Shown: positions 23,739-35,424, counted from the stretch's first letter. The stretch is 64,000 nt of DNA from Hemileia vastatrix (GCA_030280995.1 JASXTE010000012.1:14542001-14606000); one strand, 5' to 3'. Numbers and translations are program-made. Notes: a model not told the origin generated them from the sequence alone.

Positions 23739-23770
23739 TAAGTGCAGATTTGCCAGAACTGACACCCCCT
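23739..23770 (-). repeat. Right terminal inverted repeat of Harbinger element
   Basis: Reads TAAGTGCAGATTTGCCAG on the plus strand and pairs with the left TIR at 6717-6748. AAT follows at 23771-23773. Confidence 0.85.
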
Positions 23771-23773
23771 AAT

Positions 23774-24275
23774 GCTTTTCTAACAAATTCAGTAATTTCT
23801 TTACAGAGCTTAAGCTGATGTCAAGTAGAATTAAGTCTGTGTTAACTATAATTCCCATTTCAGTTTTATCTGAGCTTCATTAGGCTTTTGCTCCCCTCCA
23901 ATATTTTGTGGTATCGGTCTTCCTTTATATATACATATATTTCCAATTTTCCTCATAAGGCAAAATTGTGTCAAAAGTTTTTATCCTCTCATTTTACCTT
24001 TGACAACACAAAGTAAGTCAATACCATAATTTTAGACTCCTGATTCAAAAAAGCAAAATACAAAGAGATAAAAAAAATATCTTACTGGTTCATTGCATCC
24101 TCATTTCTCTTTCCAGGAGAGAAAACCAAAATTAATCCTGTTCCTTGGTTTTTTTTATTTTTTTGTCCAGGTTCAAATTTTTGTCATGTTGATTAAGCTT
24201 TGTTACTATATAAGTCTGTAAAAAACTCATTATAAGAATCATACAACTGACGTAAATGCCTATTGCACGCTTTTT

Positions 24276-24311
<36 letters not shown>

Positions 24312-24659
24312 TCAAGCCATCAACACAGAAAAGATTTGATTTTTTTCCCAGATCCACCATTAGAATTTTTTCTTGTAAGCTAGACAAATATATTTCCTTC
24401 CAATTAGGATGTTATCCCCATGGAACAAACATGTGCGAAAAAAGTAAGAGTAGTGAATGGCTGGCCGCAGAAGCTGCTGTGTCATTGAAATACATTATAA
24501 ATTAAGTGTGTGCATTTCCAAGTTAGCAACAAGCCAACACGAGTTTTCTATGAGCTTCATGAACTCAGCTTCCAGGACCAGCTAGAAGATTATTGTTTTA
24601 AAAAAAAAAAAATTAAACCTTTTCACAGCGGGGATATAAAAGCAAAATACATTGTCAGC

Positions 24660-24700
<41 letters not shown>

Positions 24701-25477
24701 TTATATTCATATCTCGGAGTTGCGGAAAATAAATTTAAAAATGACATTAACACTTATCGATACCTTTTTCTTGGTTTCGAATTATTGCCTTTAGTGCTGT
24801 GCTTAGCATGTAGCGTAAGTGTGTCAACCATTACATATTTCATCATAATTAACCTGGAACAAAAAAATTTACTCTATGATCAGCTCCCCTGCTGTGTATA
24901 TTGCAACCATGAAGTTTTTTGTTTGTTTATTTTTTATTTTTTATTTTTTTGATGGAAACCATGATACATATCTAAAGAGTGATATGAGGTCTGGATAATA
25001 AAAAATTTTAAGTTATGTGGGCTAGACAAAACGATTAAACAACAAAATGTTCTTTTCACATTACTTACCACAGAAAGTATTTAAATGTGAGGAAAAGTAC
25101 TTGCTAGTAATAAATTCGTTCGTCGAACGCCAATTTGATTCCAATCTGCCCCCGACTGGTTATTGGTTGGAGAACAGTTCTCGTCTATGTGTGTCCTTGC
25201 GCTCAATGGAGGTTAAGCCGGGTTTAATAAGTAGTTCAATTGAGTAGTCTAATGGTTACTCAACGCGTCGACTTGCAAACACTATAAACAAAGTGAGATT
25301 TATCCAATACCGCTATTACACAAAAGTTCACTTCCTTGAAATAAAAAAAAACACATACACCTGCTACCAGTTTGCTACCTGGGGGTGTTAAAAATCACAA
25401 TGGCCGTCTCTCAGTGGTACACTCATCAGTTAACTTGCCTTTTCAGAGCTGGGTAGCCCGTGGATTGTATGTAATTG

Positions 25478-25511
<34 letters not shown>

Positions 25512-26208
25512 CGCCGTTTAAAGTTCACTTCTTAAAGTGAGAACATGGTGCCAGATGGGTAGGTGTGTATGTTTCATTTTTAGTACACAAGTTGTGTTTT
25601 TCTTTTTCTTTTTCTTTTTTTTTTTTTTTTTTTTTTCTTTTTTTTTTTTTTGGGGGGGGGGGGGGCTCAACAGAAGTTGGTCAAATCTTGCATCTTTTTA
25701 ATTTTTCAATTTTTTGCGTTGTTGTTGGTTGATTTTATTAACTTTTCTCAAGACTTTAATTTCTCAAAAAAAAAATTAAAATTAAAATATGAGAGATATA
25801 CGCAACTTCTCTTGGATAAATCTCCTACTTGAATATTTCATTATGTTCATATGATAGTAAATCCCCCACAGGTTTTCGGTGGCAATTGTTCTTGTACTAC
25901 TCTCAAAAATCACAAATTTTCAAAAAAAAAAAAAAAAAAAAACAGATAATACCAAAACATCGAATTAATTTAATTTTCTCGGTATTTGGCTCTTTTACTC
26001 ATTTCTTCACTTTTCCCAGCTAAGAATTGATATTCTTCATACAATTGAAAGACTGCTAGATCTCATTGGGTTTCTGTATTTGGCAATGTGAATGCAAGGT
26101 TAGCTGAACAAGTAGACTCATAAATCAATAATTTCTTCAATTTTAAATATTAAAATCAAACACAAGAGCAAAGAATAAAAATATACTTGAAGCTTTTCAA
26201 TCAGGTTT
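23774..26208. other. Intergenic region with long homopolymers
   Basis: No convincing gene. It contains poly-T near 24274-24303, poly-A near 24662-24697 and 25922-25940, a run of about 30 G at 25478-25507, and a T-run (25617-25650) followed by a 14-G run. A 66-codon frame at 25047-25247 has no recognisable domain. The part 25110-25240 resembles 33955-34065 (ACTGGTTATTGGTTGGAGAA / AGAAATTGGTTGGAAAAC), a diverged dispersed repeat. Confidence 0.5.
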
Positions 26209-26438
26209 CACCGCGAAAAATCAAGTGGCACCTGCTAGCAGGTGCGTATCCCTCCCTATATTCAGTTTTGATTTGAGAGTAAATTCGATTTGATGTTGCG
26301 TGAGCTAGTGTGCTCATTGTTCAGTGCACACAGTCTTTCCAGAAGAATTACATCTGAGCTGAAATTGAGTAAAGTCAATGATGGGGATTGGCACCTGCTA
26401 TCAGGTGCCCATGTGTTTTTTTTTTTTTTTTTCTTGTG
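26209..26438 (+). mobile_element. CACTA-like MITE, second family, copy A
   Basis: Same sequence as 51318-51529. Ends CACCGCGAAAAATC and, inverted, CACAAGAAAAAA. It contains the perfect palindrome GCACCTGCTAGCAGGTGC near the left end (26228-26245) and GCACCTGCTATCAGGTGC near the right end (26391-26408). The TSD is no longer exact (TTT/CTT). Confidence 0.75.
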
Positions 26439-26481
26439 CTTATTATATAAATTTCACTTAATTCGTTACATCATCATCAAT

Positions 26482-26618
26482 TACAGCTAATCCTGGAAAG
26501 CTTGCGGTTGTCTTACCTCTCTCATCTCCACCAAAAGCATAGGTCAACTGACCTAAATTCATGATTTTGGCTGGGGATGGTATGTAAAACAACCACAAGC
26601 TTTCCAGGATTAGCTGTA
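26482..26618 (+). mobile_element. Tc1/mariner-type MITE (137 bp)
   Basis: Long TIRs TACAGCTAATCCTGGAAAGC and the exact inverse at the right end, framed by TA. The interior contains GGCTGGGGATGG, like the GGCGGGGAATG of the 125-bp family at 33497, so the two are related. Confidence 0.85.
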
Positions 26619-26723
26619 CAATAATTAAAAATTAGTAGACATAATACAAATCATTTAAATGTATGCAGTTCATTATGGTGTCTCTACAATGTGTCGGATA
26701 ACATTCCTAACATAGGGCTAGGA

Positions 26724-27056
26724 TGTCCTTCTCTCTTTTGCCCGGCCCACTCCAGAGAGCGCGCAGCGCTCTTTGTAGTGGCTAATAAACACAAGATTAA
26801 ATTTGATTCCTCTTCTCTTTTGTCTTCTTCTCCGATTACCTTTCACGTTGCTTCTTTTCTCATTAACTCAAACAGATTCCTTAACAACATCACACTATCT
26901 CAGTAGTCCCTACATTGTTTTAACTCTGAATTGCCCTAGTTATCCCCCCCCCCCATTTGTCTCATTCTCTTTTGTACCTAGTCATTATTGTCCCTGTCCT
27001 TCATGCCCCTAGTTGGGTGAGATTGTAAGAAATACTAAAAAAAAAAAAAAAAAAAA
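26724..27056 (+). mobile_element. SINE-like retroposed insertion
   Basis: A 333-bp insert ending in a poly-A tail of about 20 bases, flanked by a perfect 15-bp direct repeat AACATAGGGCTAGGA (26709-26723 and 27057-27071). Long, variable TSDs plus poly-A are the mark of LINE-type target-primed insertion. The head (GCCCGGCCCACTCC, AGCGCGCAGCGCT, TAGTGGCTAATA, TTTGATTCC) has weak resemblance to tRNA A and B boxes. The small frames across it are not coding. Confidence 0.8.
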
Positions 27057-27071
27057 AACATAGGGCTAGGA

Positions 27072-27849
27072 AAGGAAAAAAAGTTCAGAAAGCCCCAAGC
27101 TTTTCTAAATTAGCTTCAAACCTCTCGACACTCCTAACAGTAATTGCCTCAATAACAATGAAATCACCTTACATCATGATTTGTATTTACTACGGTATTC
27201 ACATGTCCCACTATAGAGCACATTAAGAATTTCATTTTTTTAAATATCTCAACAGAACAAAGGTTGTCTGCATTAATTTCTTTTCTCATTGGTTTGGTAG
27301 ATCAAGCTTACATCTTTACAGGAAAATACTCAAAATTTATGTTTGTTGAACATAACGATATAAGTTGATTAGATAAAGACTCAAGCAGGCTTATGATTGA
27401 AAAAACTAGTGAACATGATTGTTAGTTATTAAGTGATGAAATAATGAGTTGAAAACAAATTGATTTCTCCCTTACAAAAGCCTTACGCAGACAACATAGC
27501 CAAAGTGATATGTTATTAACAAATTCAGCAGTAATGTTACAGTCAATAAATTACCGAAATCAAATAAAACCCAAAAAATAAAAGAAAAGAACAAACATGA
27601 TTAAATAGAAAAAGTCAGTTTACAAATTCGCAATGTTTCTGTCAATCATACATCTTTTGCCCTTTGTTATGGTTTCATGTCGAGAAATTTACATTAGATA
27701 GAGCCCATCTTGAAGAGGAAAATTCAGGCTTTAGTCAACAAAACTTCAAGATAATATAAAGCTCTACAGCTACTGAGATTTGAATTTTCTCTGTTGTGAG
27801 CTACTGATAGCTGCAGGTTTTTTTCTCAACTTTTTCCAAAGGGAGGTTT
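27072..27849. other. Downstream flank of zinc-finger gene
   Basis: AT-rich, no gene seen. CAAGCTTTTCTAAATTAGCT at 27098-27117 looks like the right end of a decayed TACAGCT-type MITE. The 3' UTR of the zinc-finger gene presumably lies here. Confidence 0.4.
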
Positions 27850-30412
27850 TTAAAATTTAAAATCTTTCAAAATTAACTTTGACTCGGAGAGAAGATGACT
27901 ATCTTTAGAAGCTGGTGAGTGTCGTTTAGTCTTTGGATTTGTTGGTGCCTTAGTTAAATCACGGTGAACGGTACGTTTGTGACGATTCAAGTCTGAACTT
28001 TGTCTAAATCTTCGGACACAACCTGGAACGTCACAGGGATACCTAGGAAGTATCTTTGTGTGATGGCCTTCGTAATGAACTGCACCATGAAATGTTGGCT
28101 GCTTTACTTATGAAAAGCTTTGAATTAACTCACATTTTAATCTCTCATTCCTAGTGAACGTCTTTCCACATTCAGGACAAGTGCGGGTAGGTTTATGTAT
28201 TCTGTTGTCCCTGCCACCTACATTACCCTTTTTTGGTTTAGGATTTTCAATGGATGTGTCACCCAAAACAGCTGTCTGACTTGGAACAGAGACACCCTCC
28301 GCCTGAGAAGTCTCGGCATGATTGGTGCTTAGAGTACCACGCGGATTCGAATCTGCGTGTGGCCCAGGAAATCTTAGAACCGCCTCTTTGCTAGGGGAGA
28401 AACTTATGGACTGCCTGGGCGATTGAGTATATAGAGACATTGAGTAGCCAACGTCAAACATAGATAAATCTTGAATGTCGCTGGATGGCTGAAAAGAATC
28501 AATATTCCCCCCCTCAAATAACATGGGAGTCCCAAATCTAGAAGATGATACATCAGTTGGATTGGAATAATGGGCTGAGAGAGAAGACCAATCGGCATTT
28601 GATTCATCGTGATGGTTTGATGGAGACTTAGGGGGCTGCTCTATGGGTGCCAGCTCAGTAGGTAAATTAGATGGAGATGAAAAAATGCATGGAAAGCCGT
28701 CGCTCCATACATTGGTGGGGACTACATACTGCTCAGAGTTGTCTGGTAAATCAAAATAAAGAGTGGATTGAGGACCTATTACACTTTAAAAGTCTCATAT
28801 CAAATTAAAATGATGCTGAAAAAGATCCTTACCTTTTAATGTTGTCTCGGCTGTAGTATGTGAGAGATTAGAATCGAAATTGGGAATTGAAGGAGTGAAC
28901 TCAGACGAGTTGACATGATTATCTGCTCCGGAGAAGACGATTGTTGGAGCAGTATTGGAATCCGGGAAAATTTTGTCAGGTCCCTGAATTGTATGACCTG
29001 GAGGATTTGAACCAATTGGTGGATGCGTAGTCGGACTTTTCAACACACGATGCATGCGCCCAGCAGTTGATGCGGCCCTTGGACGATTGAAATTGTTTAT
29101 AGATCCATCAGTATCAAATTTTCTCACTTGCTCGCCGCATTGAAACCCGGCAGCCGAACGCTCAAATGGTTCAAATGGATAGACATGCTTTGCATTATTT
29201 GTACGTGAAAAAATAAAGGGCTGGTTGGACATGTCAGCACCTTGAGCTAGAGCTGGCTGCTTGTGTGGCAATTCGCCGGTCATAATATGCTTCACATCAC
29301 TACGACAAATCTGATCCAAAACGGATTTTTGAAGATCACCTTCAGAATGGCTTCGTTGACGTCTAGGTACGTAACTGCCTCTCCGTGCGTGATTGGGGTG
29401 AAGCATATCGTTTCCATTCTCAAAAGCAAGACTGGCAGAGGCTCTATGTGCTACGAAAGAGCTACTGTGATTTGGAGACGAAAAAGGGCTCCCATAAAAT
29501 ATGCTCTGATCCGCGGTGGGACAATTGGAGGTTTCTAGCGATGAAGTTTGACTGTTAGTAAACATGCTTCCTATATCACTCAAAATGTCATGCAGCATCG
29601 AAGGAGATTGGGTAGGAGGGCAACTAGGGCTTCCAGGGTCAATGGAAGAATAAGTAGCTGATGGACTACGGCTTCTGGCCTCAGAGGGATCAGGAGATGA
29701 AGGAAGCGGGAATGAAGCATGATCATCGTGATGTTGATGGCTCGATACGCTTGGAGAACGAGATGAGGATGATGATGATGAGCGGTAAGCGAGGAAAGCA
29801 TTGCTTATTTCAGGTGAGCCAGTAATTGGTAGACTGGAGCATAGTTGAAACGGTGGAGGAGCAGAGGCCGAATTAAGTGATGATGATAAAGGTAACCCTC
29901 CCTCACCAATAGAAAAACGAGGCGAGTCTGGATGTGAGCTGAGGAAAGAGAATGGTGAAAATGAGTTATCGGAGGGGAAACCTGTAGCTTCAGTCATGCT
30001 ATAGAAGACCAGGGTATATATATATATATAAATATTTAGATATGCATTATCAAGATAAGAAAAATGAAATAAAAATAGAAACGTCAGTATGGGATATTAC
30101 CAAATTCGATAAGCTTGCTGTATTTTTGAGAATATCAAAGAAGAGAAAAAAAAGCCTAGCTGGTGGGGAAATGGATAATGATGGTAGAAAAATTGAAAGA
30201 AGAAATAGAAATAAAAGGGTTTATAAAAAGGTAGCTCACAAGGATTGTATTCCGTCGAAAGAATAATCCTCCATTAGAGATGGGTATTCGGGATTAATAA
30301 AGATGTTGTTTTGAATATCATGCTGAGCTTCACAGCAGCCGTTACGCTGTGGTGGCAAATATCGAGAAGAGCTTTCAACGTGAGAGAGTGGAGTAGACGT
30401 TGGGGCGTACAT
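27850..30412 (-). CDS. C2H2 zinc-finger protein, likely transcription factor
   Basis: Four exons fit: 30412-30240, 29998-28833, 28775-28134 and 28079-27850. Introns of 241, 57 and 54 bp have GTGAGC..TATAG, GTAAGG..AATAG and GTGAGT..GCAG borders and keep frame, giving about 736 aa. The first exon is less sure; ATG 29997 alone gives 678 aa. Most of the protein is Ser/Pro/His-rich and probably disordered. Near the C-terminus are two adjacent fingers: CPECGKTFTRNERLK continued across the last intron by FHYEGH (C-x2-C-x12-H-x3-H), then CDVPGCVRRFRQSSDLNRH ending TVH (C-x4-C-x12-H-x4-H). A basic tail ends in KDFKF and a stop. It should bind DNA in the nucleus; targets are unknown. No stop or frameshift is seen, unlike every neighbour, so I take it as a live host gene. 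Confidence 0.8.
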
Positions 30413-33400
30413 GTTGCGCCAGTAAGACGCTTTATAAAAAGGAGCAAGGAGATTTAAAAAATAAAACAAGACAACAGGTCTGAAAAGAGCTATCTGTCAA
30501 CTATAAACCGAAAGGCACTAATAAAATCCACAAGCTCTCCTGCCCTTGGATTTTTGTTAATACAAGTGTCAAGTTTGTCAAGAAAACAAACGAAAGAAGT
30601 GATATTCAAAATGTTGTAGCAACTATGAGGAAAGGTGACAGTTCACAAAAATAAGCAGCAATCAAATAAAAAATGTTAGAAAGATGCTAGAGGATGTGTA
30701 AAAACAAAAACAGGTTTAAATGCTTGTATTATGATTGAAGAGAGTAGGTTGTTGGGTTTAATGCGAGAGTGTAAATGTGCTTTTATAAACTTATAATAAT
30801 AAAGATCAGATGAGAAACCAAAATAAAGGAAACAAGGTTAATAATGATAATGATAATGATGTCAAAGAGGAAAGTGGAAGAAAACTTTGATGGGAGATGG
30901 GGAAAAATAGGACCAGACACAGCTTTGGGCAGCAGGAAATAGAATAGACAAGAAGTACACAGTGTATAATGGGTAATGGGTAATGGGTAATAAGTAAATG
31001 GGACAATGTTAGAGGGTGTTGAGTTAGATAAAAGATGAAGGTGAAGGTGAAACAACCAGGAAACGAAACGTAGGAGAGACGGACAAGTAGGAGGCTATTT
31101 ATGAGATGAGAAGATGAGTGTAATTTGCCGAACGTCTCCTGTGAAGGCCTCCATCTCAGTTCAATCGACGTTGCACCTACAGACCCAACACTTATTGCCC
31201 TACCACTTACTATCCGCTCCTTGCCACTGCATACACCTTACAACTATGTACTACGATCTTCTTATCTACATCCACATTGTGAACAATTGGTTTGTCACAG
31301 GCGCAGGTCAAGCAGCAGCAGCCTGCAAACAATGCCCAAAGAAAGTTCATTTTTTTTTTTCGCGTAATTACGAAAAGGATAGCCGGACAACACACGTCCC
31401 TCAACAATCTAGTACCAAGATATGTGCATACTTGCAATTGGATTTTGGCTTGGCAAAAATCACTATCAGGACGACGAAATCACCTTAACACCTTCACTCT
31501 ATCAGTGTCAGTGTCAGACTTACCATCATCATCTAGAGTTCATGCACCCAACAAAAAACCATAAATATCCTAAGGATTTTTATCTGTTACACACAAGTAT
31601 CATGAAAACCATAGATATTCTTCCCTAGACTGAGATAGATATATGGATATTATTCTTAGCTCACCGTGATCTGCAGATAGGGTTTTCTTGAATAATTCTC
31701 GGCTTCCTTTTACATACAAATCTGTACTCTGCCATAGTGTTTAGTTGATCTGACCTGCCTACCGGGCAGTTTTTTTCTGATTTTTTCTACAGTTTTATTG
31801 TCACACATATATGTATATAGAAGGGTATATGCATAGATTTATACATTTTCAACATTGCTGTTCTCCCCTTCGGGTGCAAGGTTAGCTTTGACTAGTTAAA
31901 GTACTTTATTTTATCTTATTCAATTTTAAACTTTTCCATTTAGCCGCACAATCAGCGCTATTCGCCTAGAGTGTTCACTCTCTCCAATGGCCGGTTTTCC
32001 ACTGAGTGCTCGCCGCCCGGTCATTTGAGCATATGGACATCTGCCTTTCCACATTCGTGTTAATTGACAGAACTACCTGCTAGCATTGTTAATTACATGT
32101 GGACTTATTTTTCTCCAAGCTTCTAGTTTAGTCTGGAAATGGAAACCGAGAAAACATCTATTGCTAGGTAATATGGTACTAATATGCAAGTGAATGAAGG
32201 GAAGGAAAATTAAAATGCAAACAATGATACTTAACCAGCGCTACGTTCTTTCATCTGCATGTGTCTTTTTTGTGCCATCCACATTACATTATTTATCTTT
32301 CATTCCATTTTTATTTTATTTTTATTTTTTTTCCTTTTTTTTTAAAAAATAAAAAAATTACTTGGCTTTTTTTTCTGTCACTTTTTTGCTGGCTGTCTTG
32401 TTTATTTTGCATCTCTCTGTCTCTTTCTTGCTTTTCAATCTCTAATGTGGTCTGACTTAATTCTTGCTGCTTGCTATTTTTCATGAGTCGGTGCACATTG
32501 CAATTGCGTGCCGATGGATAAACAGAAGTGTCGTTTGAAAAGCATTTTCAAATTACATGTCCATCAGCACACCCTGCCCAAACGGAAAACCGGATCGGAA
32601 TTTTTATCTCTTCTTTTCAGTCACATTGCATTGTTATATTTTTCTTAAAGTTACAACTTCTCTCCATGTTGTTATTTTTTTTAATGTGCTGATGATGATG
32701 GTTATCATCTTGTTTGTTTCCATTTCTATCTCGAACTCTATCTCTTAGTGTTTTCGAATTCTCTCTCTATGTATATAATCTCATGTATGTCTACATCCTA
32801 AAATAATGAAGTAGGGGTTAGTAAGACTTAACGGTCATCAAAATAAAATATTGATGTGGTATCAGAAACGGCAATGGTGATAGTATCGTGTAGCAAATTA
32901 AATGGCGCAAATCTTAGACTAAATTAGAATTAAAGCCCGAGAAGAAAAAAACTCATTGTTATTTTATTTCAACCAACTGTATCATTTGCCCTAAGTCGGC
33001 ATGTCCGATCACATTCAAAGAGCAATGATGCGCGTCAAGACCGACCGAGAGAGAATGTCTCATCTTGAATGCTAAGAACAAAGATTTGTATCTTCTTGTG
33101 TTTTCTCACTCTTTCTCCTTGCGGTAGTTCTTTCATCCTCTGTCTGCTAATCCTTTTATATGTAAGATATAATTCAAACCAATGTCCCAGACTCGGGAAA
33201 AGAGCTCACTTGAAAAATCAGAGGCCTGAAGGTTTTTATTACCCTTTACATATCTGGTTCATCAATATAAAAAATGATGATAATTATTTTATTATTATTA
33301 CCTAGTGAGAAATTCAAAAGTTAAATATGCTGCACTTTATGATTCCTTTTTATTAAAGGTTAAAAATAAAATATGAACTGAAAGAGTAATAAAAATTAAA

Positions 33401-33496
33401 GTGAAATAAGAATGGATCACTCAAATCATCAAATCATTTTCGAAAAGCAACCGGCGAAGAAGATAAATAATAAAAAGAAAAATAAGATATAAGAAA
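30413..33496. other. Upstream region of the zinc-finger gene, no gene recognised
   Basis: Small open frames (for example 31114-31488 plus) lack recognisable domains. GGGTAATG repeats (30970-30995) and poly-pyrimidine tracts occur. Promoter elements of the zinc-finger gene should lie in its first part; TTTATAAAGC is seen on the minus strand near 30430. An imperfect inverted pair around CCGGTTTTCC (31992 and 32585) may be an old TE. Confidence 0.4.
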
Positions 33497-33621
33497 TACA
33501 GCTATTTGGGAAAAGCTTGCTGTGTTTTTGCCTTCCACTCCCCGCCAAAAACATGAGTTTAAGCCGCTTTTGGCGGGGAATGAGGGGCGAAAAAAGAGCA
33601 AGGTTTTCCCAAATAGCTGTA
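33497..33621 (+). mobile_element. 125-bp TA-flanked MITE, copy 1
   Basis: TIRs TACAGCTATTTGGGAAAA and the inverse TTTTCCCAAATAGCTGTA. Interior CCCCGCCAAAAACATGAG..GGCGGGGAATGA. Tc1/mariner-type (TA duplication). Confidence 0.88.
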
Positions 33622-34098
33622 AGAAATAAGTTTTTTATGAGCCAAATTAATTGTTAGAGCCCCAGTGTCTATCATATCATAATAAGAATAACAAACAATG
33701 AGTCATGGCTCTATAATTATATATATATATGTATATTAGGCATCAGGCATAGATTCTGGAAATTTATTGCACTTTATTTTTATTCCATTTTTGACATATA
33801 GTTTTAATTGATATGGTAATATATACAAGTGAAAAGATAGTCAATTGCCATAATTCCAGTAATTTATTTTTCGAAGCCCCAAAAGAAATATTGATAAATA
33901 ATACTATACTTTAGGAAAAAAATAGGGCCCCTCGTTGAACTCAAATTAGGCCAAGCTTCGACCTGGTTAGAAATTGGTTGGAAAACGGATGTTAGCTTTG
34001 TGTTCCGTTGGATACAACCAACGTTAAATGAGGTTCAATGAGTAGATGAATCAGTATTCTAGGAATTTTCAAGTCCCCTAAAAAAATTCCCTGGTGGT

Positions 34099-34223
34099 GC
34101 AGCTACTTGCAAAAGCCTTGCAGCTTTCTCACCACCCATCACTGGCCAAGAGTAACCCAAACTCATGTTTTTGGCGGGGGATGGGAGATGAAAAAACGGC
34201 AAGATTTTTTTTGAATGGCTGTA
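34099..34223 (+). mobile_element. 125-bp MITE, diverged copy 2
   Basis: Same length as the 33497 copy, with ends GCAGCTACTTGCAAAAGC and ATGGCTGTA and shared interior CTCATGTTTTTGGCGGGGGA (partly inverted order). The TIRs have decayed. Confidence 0.65.
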
Positions 34224-34764
34224 TGAGAAAAGAGGGAGAGAAAGTGGTTACAAGATGTGATTAAGATATGATTCTGTATACAATAGTCTTCCTTTTTTTT
34301 TTTTCCTCATCATCATCTTTTTCTTCTTCTCATTCCTTTCTCTCGTCTACTTTGTATCACATCATGTATTTATTTTAGGATTTTCTTGTTCAACGTCAAC
34401 ACAGGCAGACACAGGCACAAAGTCACAAGTATATGTATACATATATATCCACATATTTGCGTCCATATTGCATTCTTTTATTTTTCATAAGCCCAATGGC
34501 CTGAGTGTATGCACCATGTGTACTCCTCTCGCTCAAATCACAAGATTAAAAAAGAAGAAAGAGTAAAATGATATCAAGATGATTAGAATTTTAGTCTGTA
34601 AGTTAGCAACGCAAATAAATCACCCAGGCTTGTATATATGTTGCAGGTATTTTCTGACAGTTCTGTAATACTTCTCTCATTCACTTATTGGTTTGTCTTG
34701 AACTCATGTCTCATGGCCATGGTATCATTTTTATGAAGTTTGTAATCATAAATTTCTGGCAAAG

Positions 34765-34899
34765 TACAGTCAAACCCCCCGTAAACATTGAAACGAAAAT
34801 GATTTTTTTTTTGAAAATTTATTGACAGTTTTTGTGACAGTAGAGAGGCGAAACAACAGAAAAAATCAACCCGATTGCCACAAAATGAATTGAAGATGT

Positions 34900-34935
<36 letters not shown>

Positions 34936-35015
34936 CTGCAGCTCAACTTTTGGGTTGTCAATAAATTTTCGAAAATTTTCATTTTTGTTTCAATGTTTAT
35001 ATGGGTTTGACTGTA
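34765..35015 (+). mobile_element. TACAGTCAAACC MITE, copy 1
   Basis: 251 bp with TIRs starting TACAGTCAAACC and ending GGTTTGACTGTA, then TAAACATTGA / TCAATGTTTA. The interior contains a 32-base poly-A. Three further copies are at 41864, 42530 and 43806. Confidence 0.88.
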
Positions 35016-35229
35016 AGCTGTTAGGTGGTCATTACTATTTTTTTGAAAATTGTGTGCAAGCATATCCGGAGCAGCCTTTTTGAATTTTTCAACGTAAATT
35101 ATAAAAAATCAACACAAAAACAAAGCTTTTCCAAGAAAATAAGGGCGAAAAAACTTTCCCACAAAACAGCATCAACCAAAACAATGACCAAGATTATATA
35201 ATCAGCGCGCTTTTGCGTAGTGTACATGA

Positions 35230-35424
35230 TACAGCTAGGATGCACAAGCTTGCGAGATTTTCAATAAAAATATCCGAGTTGTTCTCACAAAAAATGATTT
35301 GCCTATTGAAAAGAGTGGAGGGTAGGTCGGCGGTACACCCTTATGAATAGGGAAACCTTTTTTTTGTGAGAGAAACATTAATTTTGTCGGCTGAAATTCG
35401 GCATGTTTTTACAACCTGACTGTA
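35230..35424 (+). mobile_element. TACAGCTAGG/TACAGTCAGG-type MITE
   Basis: 195 bp, TA-bounded (TACAGCTAGGATG .. CAACCTGACTGTA). Shared interior ATGATTTGCCTATTGAAAAG..TCGG..GTACACC with 42348-42531, so a separate MITE family with two copies here. Confidence 0.65.

Larger units (their letters stand above)
6717..23770 (-). mobile_element. PIF/Harbinger transposon swollen by nested insertions
   Basis: The left end AGGGGGGGTCAGTTCTGG at 6717 and the right end, read on the minus strand, AGGGGGTGTCAGTTCTGG at 23770 match at 30 of 32 positions through CTGCACTTA. AAT flanks both ends (6714-6716 and 23771-23773), a 3-bp TSD as expected for PIF/Harbinger. A broken Harbinger DDE transposase lies inside the right end. 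Nested in it are a CACTA MITE (9960-10175), a solo LTR (11137-12307), a full chromovirus (12388-21207) and another solo LTR (22046-23352). Subtracting these leaves about 5.5 kb for the original element, which also holds a hypothetical ORF and a TET-like oxygenase relic. Confidence 0.8.

Noticed and set aside
25120..25300. tRNA-like stretch (TAGTCTAATGGTTACTC..CGCGTCGACTTGC)
   Set aside because: It resembles a tRNA 5' half, but no matching acceptor stem or T-arm follows; at best a SINE head.
25395..25440. Possible tRNA A-box (GGCCGTCTCTCAGTGGTAC)
   Set aside because: No B-box or cloverleaf partner was found downstream.
31114..31628. Three overlapping plus-strand frames up to 124 codons upstream of the zinc-finger gene
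   Set aside because: No domain, no typical codon pattern, and frames overlap each other on both strands; more likely upstream regulatory DNA.
32020..32600. Inverted CCGGTTTTCC pair as a TIR element
   Set aside because: Similarity is limited to about 12 bases with no target duplication.
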